DNA of 63,055 nt, from assembly GCA_025353585.1 (NCBI GenBank), contig JANXOM010000196.1:1-63055 (forward strand), in the 5' to 3' direction. This stretch comes from Deltaproteobacteria bacterium (GTDB taxonomy: Bacteria > Myxococcota_A > Polyangia > Haliangiales > Haliangiaceae). Positions 18,747 to 29,240 of this stretch are shown piece by piece. Both the position numbers and the translations under genes were made by a program. The number at the start of each line of letters is the position of its first letter. The first letter of the stretch is position 1. The notes beneath the pieces are model-generated. The model searched no databases. It was not told where the DNA came from and saw only the letters and a program-made list of their open reading frames with translations.

Positions 18747-20105
18747 TCAGCTCTCGTCGAACTTCTTGCGCTTGCGGTACAGCGTCGAGGCATCGATGCC
18801 GAGGGTCTTCGCCGCGTCCTCGAGGGTCGGCGCCCCCGTCACCACGCGCTCGATGTGCGCGCGCTCGATCTCGTCGAGCGTGAACGGGCCGCCGAGCCGC
18901 GGCACGTTGCTCACCTTCGCCGCGATGCGGTCGGGCAGCGCCTCCGGCGTCAGCAGCCGCTCCGGGAACAGGATGACCGCGCGCTCCATCGCGTTGCGGA
19001 GCTCCCGCACGTTGCCGGGCCAACGATACGCGAGCAGCGCGTGCTCGACAGCCGGCGATAGCTCCGGCGGCGGTCGGTTCGCGGCGCGCGCGAAGAACGC
19101 GAGGAACTGGCGGGCCATCGGCAGGATGTCCTCGGCGCGCTCGCGCAGGGCGGGCACGTTCGTCTCGATGACGTTCAACCGGAACAGCAGGTCCTCGCGG
19201 AACCGGCCGCTCGCCACGTCGGCGTCGAGGTCGCGGTTCGTCGCGGCGATCACGCGCACATCGGCGTGGCGCGTGCGCGTCTCGCCGACGCGCTCGAACT
19301 CCTTGTCCTGCAGGAACCGGAGGAGCTTGGCCTGCAGCGATGGCGCGATCTCACCGATCTCGTCGAGGAACAGCGTGCCGCCTTCCGCCGCCTCGACGCG
19401 GCCGGCCTGGTCACGGACCGCGCCCGTGAACGCGCCGAGCGCGTGGCCGAACAGCTCGCTGGCAAGGAGCTCCTCGGACAGCGTCGGGCAGCTCACCGTG
19501 ATGTACGGCCGCGCCGCCCGCGGGCTGCTCGCGTGGACGAGGCGCGCGAGCACGCTCTTGCCCGTACCGTTCTCGCCGCGGAGGAGGATCGGCGCCGTCG
19601 AGGCGGCCGCGCGCATCGCGAGCTCCACCGCCGCCTGCATCCGCGGCGCGCGTGTGCCGATGTCGATGCCGGGCAGCTCGGCGGCGAGCTGCGACTCGAG
19701 CTGCACGACGCGCGCCTCCGTGAGCCGGCGCGACGTGATCTGCTCGACGAGCAGCCGGATCTGCACCGGCGTGAACGGCTTGGCCAGGTAGTCGACCGCG
19801 CCGAGCTTGATCGCCTGCACGGCCGTATCGATCGTGGCGTACGCCGTGATCACCACCACCGGCAAGCCCGGCCGGGCCGCGACGAGCCGCGGCAGGAGCT
19901 CGAGGCCGCTCTCCGCGCCCAGCCGCAGGTCCAGGAACGCGAGCTCGAACGGCTTGCGCTCCACGGCCGCCAGGGCGGCGGCGCTGGAGCTGGCCGCCGT
20001 GACGACGCAGCCGATGCCCTCGAGGCACACCGCGAGCGTCGCGCGGATGTTCTTGTCGTCGTCGATGACGAGGACGTCCGAGGCGGGCTTCGCGGTTGTA
20101 GTCAC
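18747..20105 (-). CDS. NtrC-family sigma54 response regulator of the kdp island
   Basis: 452 aa. Receiver domain with acidic pair at 15-16 (VIDDDKN), phospho-acceptor D59 (AFLDLRLG) and K109 (DYLAKPF). Sigma54 AAA domain with GENGTGKSV, intact [17 protein letters not shown] and WPGNVREL; C-terminal Fis-like HTH ([19 protein letters not shown]). Last gene of the 11-gene minus-strand operon, overlapping the histidine kinase gene by 4 nt, so that kinase is its likely partner. Having a sigma54 activator here is unusual, because kdp is normally controlled by the OmpR-type KdpE, which this island also encodes. Confidence 0.93.
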   Translation of the reverse strand: MTTTAKPASDVLVIDDDKNIRATLAVCLEGIGCVVTAASSSAAALAAVERKPFELAFLDLRLGAESGLELLPRLVAARPGLPVVVITAYATIDTAVQAIKLGAVDYLAKPFTPVQIRLLVEQITSRRLTEARVVQLESQLAAELPGIDIGTRAPRMQAAVELAMRAAASTAPILLRGENGTGKSVLARLVHASSPRAARPYITVSCPTLSEELLASELFGHALGAFTGAVRDQAGRVEAAEGGTLFLDEIGEIAPSLQAKLLRFLQDKEFERVGETRTRHADVRVIAATNRDLDADVASGRFREDLLFRLNVIETNVPALRERAEDILPMARQFLAFFARAANRPPPELSPAVEHALLAYRWPGNVRELRNAMERAVILFPERLLTPEALPDRIAAKVSNVPRLGGPFTLDEIERAHIERVVTGAPTLEDAAKTLGIDASTLYRKRKKFDES

Positions 20106-21955
20106 GGCCCCTCACGATATTCGCGATCGGCCGCGGCGAGCCCGATCGTGAACCAGAACGTCGCGCCGCCGCCGGGCGGACTGGTCAGGCCGATCTCGCC
20201 ACCGTGGGCGCGGACGATCTCGCGCGCGAGGTAGAGGCCGAGCCCGGCGCCGCTCGCGGGGCCGCCCGGGACCCGCACGTACTTGTCGAAGACCGACTGG
20301 CGATACTCCGCCGGGACGCCGGGCCCGCCGTCGGCGACCTCGAAGCGCAGGACGCCGCCCGCCGGCCGCGCCGAGATGCGGACCGTCCCCCCGCTCGCGC
20401 CGTACCGGATCGCGTTGCCGACGAGGTTCGCGAGCACCAGCAGGATCCGCTCGTGATCGGCGAGGACCGGCGGCGTCCCCGGCAAGAGCTCCGAGGTCAG
20501 CGTCACGGCCCGCGTCGCGGCCGCCGAGGCCTGCGCCTCCATGACCTCGCGCACGAGCACCTCCGGGTCGTGCCGGTCGAGGCGCAGATCGATGCGGTCG
20601 GCCGCGATGCGCGACAGGTCGAGGATCTCGTCGACGATCGCCTGCAGCCGTTCGCACTCCTCGCGCGACGCGAACACGAGGTCCGCCTGCTTGGCGGTGA
20701 GCGGGCCGACGGTCTCCTCCGCGAGCAGGTGGACGGCCATGCGCAGCGAGGTCAGCGGCGTGCGCAGCTCGTGGGCGACGGTGGCCACCAGGTCCTCGCG
20801 CAGCTCCTCGAACCGGTGGAGCCGGGTGACGTCCTGGAAGACGATCGTCACGCCGGCCACGTCGCCCTCGTCCGCGTACAGCGGCGCCGCGCGGGGCAGC
20901 AGCAGCCGCTCGCCATCTGCCGTCGCGACCGTGACGGCCTCGTCGAGACCTTTCGGCACGTACGCCCCGCTCCCGCTCGCGACGTGCTGCCGCAACCGCT
21001 CGATGACGGTGCGGATCGCGGGCTCGAGGTTCGCAAGCCCGCCGGACCCGGCCTCGGCGCGCGCCCGCAGCACGACCTCGGCGGCCTGGTTCGCGTGCCG
21101 CAGCTCGCCGTCGAGGGCCACGACGAGCACCGGGTCCGGCAGGCTGTCGATCGTCGCCTGCGCCGCGAGCTGGGCCTCGAGCAGCTCGCCGAGCGAGCTC
21201 TGGCGATACTTCTGGATCCGCTCCGCCATCGTGTTGAGCTCGCGGGCGAGCTCGCCGATCTCGTCCTGGCTGTCGACGCGCGCCCGCACGGCCACGTCGC
21301 CCTCGCCGAGCCGCCGCGCCGTCTGCCCCAGCACGGAGAGCGGCCGCAGCACGCGGCTCGTCATGATCGCGGACGCGAGGAGGCCGAGCACGAGCCCCGC
21401 GATCGACACGAGCACGAGCAGCGTGTTCCAGCGCCCCGCCATGTGCTCGGCGCGGTCGCTCTTGTGCATCATCGCGTCCTGGTTGAGCGCGAGGATCACG
21501 GCCGCCGCGTCCTTGACCGCGAGGAAGCCGGGCAGGAGCCGGGCGAAGTATCGGTCGTCGAGCCCCGTCGCCGCCGGGGCCTTGCGCACCTCCTCTACGG
21601 CCGCGCGGTACGCCGTCCACGCGTCGCGGAGCCGGTCGGTCGCCTCGCGCTCGCCCGGCTCGGTGATGTTGTGCTCCTGCGCGACGAGCTCGGCCTCGAA
21701 GCGCGGCAGGTTCTCGTCCACCTGCTCGAGCCCGCGCCCCGACCGCCCGATGATGACGAACACCACCCCGCTATCCACGCGCTCTGCCGCCTCCTTCATC
21801 TGCTCGGCGGCGAGGACGGAGCGATAGTTGTCCTTCAAGATCTCCTGCGAGCCGCGCCCGAGCTCGCGCGTGACGTAGCTGCCGACCACGATCGCGATGC
21901 CGAGCGCCAGGACGAGCGGCAGCTGCGCGAACAGGAGCTTCGTGCGCATCCTCAC
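20102..21955 (-). CDS. HAMP-PAS sensor histidine kinase of the kdp island
   Basis: 617 aa. TM1 ~7-28, a ~145-residue helical periplasmic sensor region, TM2 ~178-200, HAMP (~200-254: MTSRVLRPLSVLGQTARRLG), a PAS region (~262-380, ending VTIVFQDVTRLHRFEEL), the HisKA box VATVAHELRTPLTSLR with H395, then HATPase motifs (VGNAIRYGA, VADGGPGVP, GAGLGLYLAREI). It overlaps both the downstream NtrC-type regulator and the upstream KdpD-N gene by 4 nt. The layout resembles KinB-type kinases paired with NtrC regulators. It is not the KdpD kinase half: the DUF4118 membrane part is absent and is found at 35564-36679. Confidence 0.92.
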   Translation of the reverse strand: MRMRTKLLFAQLPLVLALGIAIVVGSYVTRELGRGSQEILKDNYRSVLAAEQMKEAAERVDSGVVFVIIGRSGRGLEQVDENLPRFEAELVAQEHNITEPGEREATDRLRDAWTAYRAAVEEVRKAPAATGLDDRYFARLLPGFLAVKDAAAVILALNQDAMMHKSDRAEHMAGRWNTLLVLVSIAGLVLGLLASAIMTSRVLRPLSVLGQTARRLGEGDVAVRARVDSQDEIGELARELNTMAERIQKYRQSSLGELLEAQLAAQATIDSLPDPVLVVALDGELRHANQAAEVVLRARAEAGSGGLANLEPAIRTVIERLRQHVASGSGAYVPKGLDEAVTVATADGERLLLPRAAPLYADEGDVAGVTIVFQDVTRLHRFEELREDLVATVAHELRTPLTSLRMAVHLLAEETVGPLTAKQADLVFASREECERLQAIVDEILDLSRIAADRIDLRLDRHDPEVLVREVMEAQASAAATRAVTLTSELLPGTPPVLADHERILLVLANLVGNAIRYGASGGTVRISARPAGGVLRFEVADGGPGVPAEYRQSVFDKYVRVPGGPASGAGLGLYLAREIVRAHGGEIGLTSPPGGGATFWFTIGLAAADREYREGP

Positions 21956-23124
21956 GGGCGCTCGCTCCCCGCGTCACCGTCGGGGACATGCGTCCCGCGC
22001 GCGACCACGTGCAGGTCGAGATCCGACGTCTCGCGCAGGAGCCGCAGCGGCACGGAGCGCCCGAGGAGCTGGCGCCACCAGGGCTGGAGCGAGCGGCCGA
22101 TCACGAGGTGCCCGACGCCGTGCGAGCGCGCGAAGTCGATGAGCGCCGGCACCGGGTCCGGCGCGTGCAGCCGGACGACCTCCGCGCCCAGCTCGCGCGC
22201 GAGGGCGATGTTCGCCAGCAGGTGCCGCTGCGCCTCCGAGTCGATGCGGTCGGGCGCCTCGCCCGGCGTCTCGACGTAGACGACGAACCAGTCGCCGGAG
22301 AGCCGGCCGGCCATCCGCGAGCCCTTGCGCAGCATCGCCTCCGCCTGCGGGGGCGACGACGACATGCACACCATCACGCGCCCGCGGGCCGCGCGCGCCG
22401 GCCCGGTGGTCGTCCGCGCCCGCGTCTCGCTCTGGCGTTCGAGGCTCTCGGCCACCTCGCGGAGGGCGAGCTCGCGCAGCGTGTTGAGGTTGCCGTCGCG
22501 GAAGAAGTGGTCGAGCGCCCACGGCACCTTGTCGGCCGCGTAGATCTTGCCGGTCTTGAGCCGCTCGAGCAGGTCCTCGACGGCCAGGTCGAGGTTCACG
22601 ACCTGCACGGCCTCCTTGAGGAACCGATCCGGCACGGTCTCGTGGATCGTGACGCCGGTCGCCTTCTCCACGACGTCCTTGAGCGACTCGAGGTGCTGGA
22701 TGTTGAGGGCCCCGATGACCGTGATGCCGGCGTCCTGCAGCTCGAGGACGTCCTGGTAGCGCTTCTTGTTCTTGCTGCCCGGCGCGTTCGTGTGCGGGAT
22801 CTCGTCCACCACGCACATCGCCGGCCTGCGCGCGAGGATCGCGCTCGTGTCCATCTCCTCGACCACCACGCCCCGGTAGTGGATCTGCCGCCGCGGCACG
22901 ATCTCCATGTCCGCGATCAGGGCCGCGGTGTCGGCGCGCCCGTGGGTCTCGATGAAGCCGAGCACCACGTCGACGCCGCGGGTCCGCAGCGCGTGCGCCT
23001 CCTCGAGCATCCGGTAGGTCTTGCCCACGCCCGCCGCGAAGCCGATGTACAGCTTGAGCCCGCCGCGCCGGGTGCGCTGCACGAGCTCGAGGAAGTCCTC
23101 GGCGCGAAGACGCGGCGCGGTCAC
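21952..23124 (-). CDS. kdpD: Stand-alone KdpD N-terminal sensor domain plus Usp domain
   Basis: 390 aa matching only the cytoplasmic N-terminal half of KdpD. Walker A-like GFAAGVGKTYRM (28-39), VLGFIETHGRADT, CVVDEIPHTNAPGSKNKKRY and ALNIQHLESLKD are the KdpD-N signatures; from ~residue 250 comes a universal-stress-protein-like domain (VMVCMSSSPPQAEAML, HLVIGRSLQPWWRQ). No TM helices and no kinase domain. In E. coli KdpD (894 aa) this part modulates kinase/phosphatase balance. Here it overlaps kdpC and the PAS kinase gene by 4 nt each, and the missing KdpD C-terminal half is encoded in the divergent operon at 35564. Confidence 0.93.
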   Translation of the reverse strand: MTAPRLRAEDFLELVQRTRRGGLKLYIGFAAGVGKTYRMLEEAHALRTRGVDVVLGFIETHGRADTAALIADMEIVPRRQIHYRGVVVEEMDTSAILARRPAMCVVDEIPHTNAPGSKNKKRYQDVLELQDAGITVIGALNIQHLESLKDVVEKATGVTIHETVPDRFLKEAVQVVNLDLAVEDLLERLKTGKIYAADKVPWALDHFFRDGNLNTLRELALREVAESLERQSETRARTTTGPARAARGRVMVCMSSSPPQAEAMLRKGSRMAGRLSGDWFVVYVETPGEAPDRIDSEAQRHLLANIALARELGAEVVRLHAPDPVPALIDFARSHGVGHLVIGRSLQPWWRQLLGRSVPLRLLRETSDLDLHVVARGTHVPDGDAGSERP

Positions 23125-23761
23125 GGCCGGATGGTAGCGCCGAACATGCGGTCGAGCGCGAGGTTCACGGCGAGCACGTTCACCCGCTCCTCGCCCAGGA
23201 GGCCGAGCTCGCGACCGAGGACCTGCTCGCGGATGACGGCCGCCACGCGCGTGACATCGACCCGGCGGGCGGCCGCGATCCGCGGGGCCTGCGCCAGGGC
23301 CATCTCGGGCGAGACATGCGGGTCGAGCCCGCTCGCGGACCGCGTCACCGCATCCACCGGGACCTCCGCGTCGGCGGCGAGCTCGTTGTCTCGGCGAAAC
23401 GCCTCGGCCAGCTGCCGCGCCCCGGCGAACGATTCGTCGACCTCCGGGGTCGCGGGGTCATCGGCCGTGCCGTCGCGGAGCTTCGCCGACGTGGTCGACA
23501 GGTTCGTGCCGCCGGAGCTCGACGCGTCGTAGCCGTTCGCCGAGGGCCGCCCGTGCACGTACACCCCCGCGGTGAACGCCTGGCCGATCAGCTCGGAGCC
23601 GACCTCCTGCCCGTGCGGATCCACGACCAGCGAGCCATTCGCGCGGTCGGAGAAGCCGAGCTGGGCCGCGCCGGTGATCGCCAGCGGATAGAGGAGGCCG
23701 GTCAGGACGAGCGTGACGAGCGTGGCGCGCAGAGCGACGAGGAGCGTCGTGCCGGTCGTGG

Positions 23762-23765
<4 letters not shown>
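23121..23765 (-). CDS. kdpC: K+-transporting ATPase subunit C
   Basis: 214 aa with a single N-terminal TM helix ([20 protein letters not shown]) and the KdpC motifs [27 protein letters not shown] and [16 protein letters not shown]. KdpC is the periplasmic-side single-span subunit that stabilises KdpFABC and raises its nucleotide affinity. It overlaps kdpB and kdpD-N by 4 nt. Confidence 0.96.
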
Positions 23766-25776
<2,011 letters not shown>

Positions 25777-25777
<1 letters not shown>

Positions 25778-27498
25778 CACATCACCTCCCCGTGCTGCGC
25801 CTGGAAGTGCTCGACGACCGGCCCGAGCGAGAGCGCGGGGAAGAACGTCAGCGCGCCCACGATGACGATGACGGCCACGAGCAGCGCCGCGAACAGCCAG
25901 CCCGTCGTCGGGAACGTGCCCGGCCCGGGGATGACGGTCTTCTTGCGGAGCATCGCGCCGCCGATGGCGAGCGCGGGGACGATCATGAGGAACCGGCCGG
26001 CGAGCATCGTCAGGCCCAGGACCACGTTCCACCAGTCGGTGTTCGCGTTCAGGCCCGCGAACGCCGAGCCGTTGTTGCCCGCGCCCGAGATGAAGGCGTA
26101 GAGGAGCTCGGAGAGGCCGTGGGGCCCGGCGTTGTTCAGCGACGAGGTGCCGTAGCTCGCCACGGCGGCCCAGGCGGTCAGCCCCAGGATGATCAGGGGG
26201 AAGACGAGGATGTAGAGCATCGCGAGCTTCATCTCGCGGCCCTCGATCTTCTTCCCGAGGTACTCCGGCGTCCGCCCGACCATGAGGCCGGCGATGAACA
26301 CCGTCAGCACGACGAAGACGAGGATCCCGTAGAGGCCCGCGCCCACGCCGCCGAACACGACCTCGCCGAGCGAGATGTTCACCATCGGCACCATGCCGCC
26401 GAGCGGGGTGAAGCTGTCGTGCATGGCGTTGACGGCGCCGCACGACGCGTCGGTCGTGACGGTGGCGAACAGCGCCGAATTCGCGACGCCGAACCGCACC
26501 TCCTTGCCCTCGAGGTTGCCGGGCGCGGAGGCGATCTGCAGGTCGTGCAGCGCCGCGTTCGGGTGGGCCTCCGCCCAGTAGCAGACGGCCACGCCGGCGA
26601 GGAAGAGCACCGACATCGCCGCGAACAGCACCCAGCCCTGGCGCTGGTCGCGCGCCATGCGGCCGTACGTGTAGGTGAGCGCGGCGGGGATCGCGAAGAT
26701 GAGCACCATCTCGAGGAGGTTCGTCAGCGCGCTCGGGTTCTCGAACGGATGCGCGCTGTTCGCGTTGAAGAAGCCGCCGCCGTTCGTGCCGAGCATCTTG
26801 ATCGCCTCCTGCGAGGCGACCGGGCCGAGCGCGAGGACCTGCTTGCCGCCCTCGAGCGTGGTGACCGCGTGGGAGGCGTCGAGCGTCTGGACCACGCCCT
26901 GCGAGACGAGGACGAGCGCCACGACCGCGCTCATCGGCACGAGCACGTAGACGAGGCCGCGGATCAGATCGACGTAGAAGTTGCCGACGCCGCGGTTACC
27001 GTCGGGGCCCGGCTGGCGCGTCAGCCCGCGCGCGACGACCAGCGCCACGCCGATGCCAACGGCGGCCGACGTGAAGTTGTGCCACGCGAGCCCCGCCATC
27101 TGCGTGAGGTTGCTCATCGTGGTCTCGGGGACGTAGGCCTGCCAGTTCGTGTTCGTCGCGAAGCTCGACGCGGTGTTGAACGCGAGCGGCGCGGGGACGC
27201 CGGCGAGGTGCTGCGGGTTCAGCGGCAGCACGCCCTGCGCGCGCTGGATGACGTACGTGACGAGGAGGCCGAGCACGCTGAACACGAGCATCGAGACCGC
27301 GTACTGCACCCACGTCTGCTCGGCCGGCGCGCGCAGGCCGCACAGGCGCAGGAGGCCGCGCTCCACGCGCCCGAGCACGCGCGGCAGCGGCTGGCGGTCG
27401 CCCTCGAACACGCGGTGGAGGTACGCCCCGAGCGGGCGCGTCAGCGCGAAGATGACGAGCACGAACACCGCGATCTGGAGCCAGCCGCTGGCGGTCAT
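25777..27498 (-). CDS. kdpA: K+-transporting ATPase subunit A
   Basis: 573 aa, about ten TM helices. The four pseudo-repeated selectivity regions typical of KdpA can be read: [40 protein letters not shown], the region around [17 protein letters not shown], and [15 protein letters not shown]. KdpA is the K+-selective channel subunit of KdpFABC. The stop overlaps kdpB by 1 nt; the start overlaps the kdpF stop by 1 nt. Confidence 0.97.
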
Positions 27499-27587
27499 CA
27501 GAAGCGCTCCGGCTTGAGCAAGGCGTAGACGAGGTACGCGGCGACGAGCACCGCGACGACGAGCCCGATGGCGTATTCGGTGGCCAT
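27498..27587 (-). CDS. kdpF: K+-transporting ATPase subunit F (29 aa)
   Basis: A 29-codon gene read directly from the minus strand: starts MATEYAIGLVVAVLVAAYLV and ends in KPERF. One TM helix with the aromatic/KPE(R/K)F C-terminus typical of KdpF, the lipid-like stabilising peptide of the KdpFABC complex. The TGATG overlap with kdpA supports translation coupling. Easily missed because of its size. Confidence 0.92.
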   Translation of the reverse strand: MATEYAIGLVVAVLVAAYLVYALLKPERF

Positions 27588-27591
27588 GACG

Positions 27592-27675
27592 TCAGACCCG
27601 GTCGAGCGCGCGCGCGTACGCGACGCAGACGCCGAAGAACGCCACGCTGGCGACGATGAAGATGACGTCGGTCAT
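27592..27675 (-). CDS. 27-aa single-span membrane peptide upstream of kdpF
   Basis: A 27-codon gene, starting MTDVIFIVASVAFFGVCVAY and ending RALDRV: one TM helix with a short charged tail. It begins 2 nt after the stop of the outer-membrane gene and ends 4 nt before kdpF. From memory, similar short MTD-type membrane peptides occur just upstream of kdpF in other bacterial kdp operons, usually unannotated. A further small subunit or assembly factor of Kdp is possible (inference). Confidence 0.72.
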   Translation of the reverse strand: MTDVIFIVASVAFFGVCVAYARALDRV

Positions 27676-27677
27676 GG

Positions 27678-29135
27678 CTAGAGCTTGACCAGCATGGCCA
27701 GGGTGAAGCGCGGCTCGCTCTTGACGAGATCCGGCGACCAGCCATCGACGTTCGAGCCGAGCGCGCCCTGGTTGCCGCCGGGCGGCGTGACGCCACCCGC
27801 ACCGCTGAAGTACGGCACGTTCGCGTGGCGATAGCCGAGCTCCGTACGGAAGGTGATGTACTGGCTCGGCATCCAGTCGAACGTCAGCTGCGTGTCCCAG
27901 GCGACGAACTTGTCGCCCGGGTTCTCGGTGAAGTACGGCGTGCCGCTCGCGGCGGTCGCGCCGTTCACCGGCGGCAGGAGCACCAGGTAGCGCCCGGGGT
28001 TGTCGATGGCGCCACCGCCGTACGTCAGCGCGAACTTGTCGTGGGCGAACCAGGCGCGCGCGTAGGCCATGAAGCCGACGAAGAACTGCGACGGGGCGGC
28101 CGCGGTGCCGCCGGCGCACGAGACGCCGCCGCCGTACTCGCAGCCCGCGTCGATGGTGAGCGTGGTGGCGAACTTGCTGAGGAACGTGCTCTTGTCCTCG
28201 TACCACTTCACCTGGATCGAGTCGTCGGTGTGGACGCGGTGGCGGTCCGGGTTGCCGAGCGCGTCCGTGCCGACGAAGTACTGGTTCGCGATGAGGATGA
28301 CGTTGCCGTTCGGCGTGTAGCGGACCTGGCCGCCGACGCCCGGGATCGAGTTGAACTTCGCGTACGACTGCCAGCCGTTGATGAGCCACGGCTCGATCTT
28401 GAGCTTGTCGCTGACGAACCACTGCAGGCGCAGGCCGTTGAAGAACCACGGCGTGTTCGACGAGACGTACGACGGCTGGTAGGTCCAGTTGTCGAAGTTG
28501 TAGTAGCTCCACAGGCCGATGTAGCTCATGAAGATGCCGGCCTGGATGTTCACGCCGCGGTGGGGATCGCCGAGGTGGTAGCCGCCGTAGCCCTCGGAGA
28601 TGTACCGGTACGCGTCCTGGAGGTTCCACTGGCCGCGCGCGGGCGAGGCGTCGTTGCGCGGCGTCGTGGTGGAGAGCTGGCCGAACTGCGTCATCAGGCG
28701 GCCCTGCACGTTGTCGACGTGGAAGTCGCCGCCGATGCCGAGCTGGGTGACCTGGTTCTCGCCGCTGCGCCACGCCTCGGTCGAGCCGGAGATCGTGTCG
28801 TCCTTGGGGTGGTTGAAGCTGTAGTGGAAGACGTCGTCGAGGCGAAACTCGCCGGTGACGTACTGGTTGCCGAGCTTGGAGTCGGTCGTGCGCGGGCTGC
28901 CCGACTGCCAGGTGAAGTCCGCGAAGGTGAACGGCTCGAGCTCGGCGTCGGCCTTCGGCGCTTCTACCGGGGCGGGCGCCGCGGGCGGGTCGGGGACGGG
29001 AGCAGGCGCCGTCGCGGCGGGCAGCGGCGCAGGGACCGGGGCGTCCGCCGAGCCGGACGTGGGATCGGGATCAGCGTGCGCCGCGACCGGCGCGAGAACC
29101 ATGGCCGCGACCGCGGCTCGGATGTACTTCGTCAT
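27678..29135 (-). CDS. Outer-membrane beta-barrel protein (BBP2/porin-like) of the K+ operon, first copy
   Basis: 485 aa from the ATG at 29135, which begins a good signal peptide (TKYIRAAVAAMVLAPVAAHA then DPD); the frame continues upstream without a plausible start. After a Pro/Ala-rich linker come repeated barrel-like strands and aromatic girdles (GGYHLGDPHRGVNIQAGIFM, QYFVGTDALG, PSQYITFRTELGYRHANVPY), ending FTLAMLVKL. It resembles the putative beta-barrel-2 outer-membrane family and the neighbouring gene product (shared VVNGW/INGWQ, HRQANQPYFSG/HANVPYFSG motifs). Located between the KimA-like gene and kdp, it may be an outer-membrane route for K+ (inference). Confidence 0.8.
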   Translation of the reverse strand: MTKYIRAAVAAMVLAPVAAHADPDPTSGSADAPVPAPLPAATAPAPVPDPPAAPAPVEAPKADAELEPFTFADFTWQSGSPRTTDSKLGNQYVTGEFRLDDVFHYSFNHPKDDTISGSTEAWRSGENQVTQLGIGGDFHVDNVQGRLMTQFGQLSTTTPRNDASPARGQWNLQDAYRYISEGYGGYHLGDPHRGVNIQAGIFMSYIGLWSYYNFDNWTYQPSYVSSNTPWFFNGLRLQWFVSDKLKIEPWLINGWQSYAKFNSIPGVGGQVRYTPNGNVILIANQYFVGTDALGNPDRHRVHTDDSIQVKWYEDKSTFLSKFATTLTIDAGCEYGGGVSCAGGTAAAPSQFFVGFMAYARAWFAHDKFALTYGGGAIDNPGRYLVLLPPVNGATAASGTPYFTENPGDKFVAWDTQLTFDWMPSQYITFRTELGYRHANVPYFSGAGGVTPPGGNQGALGSNVDGWSPDLVKSEPRFTLAMLVKL

Positions 29136-29140
29136 CGCGA

Positions 29141-29162
29141 CACACCCAGTGCATCGGGTGTG
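29141..29162 (-). promoter_or_regulatory. Hairpin in the leader between the two barrel genes
   Basis: CACACCC and GGGTGTG form a 7-bp stem with an 8-nt loop just upstream of the ATG at 29135, inside the 105-nt gap between the two barrel genes, the longest gap in the operon. It could set expression of downstream genes or mark an RNA processing site. No promoter is evident. Confidence 0.45.
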
Positions 29163-29240
29163 CCGCGCGCCACGCGGCATGCAGCGCGGCGCGCATTGCA
29201 AAACGCCCGATCGGCGGGCCGGCGTCGTGCACCGTGACGC

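Noticed and set aside
25778..26443. Extension of kdpB by 222 codons upstream
   Set aside because: It lies inside kdpA in another frame, and the TGATG overlap marks the true start.
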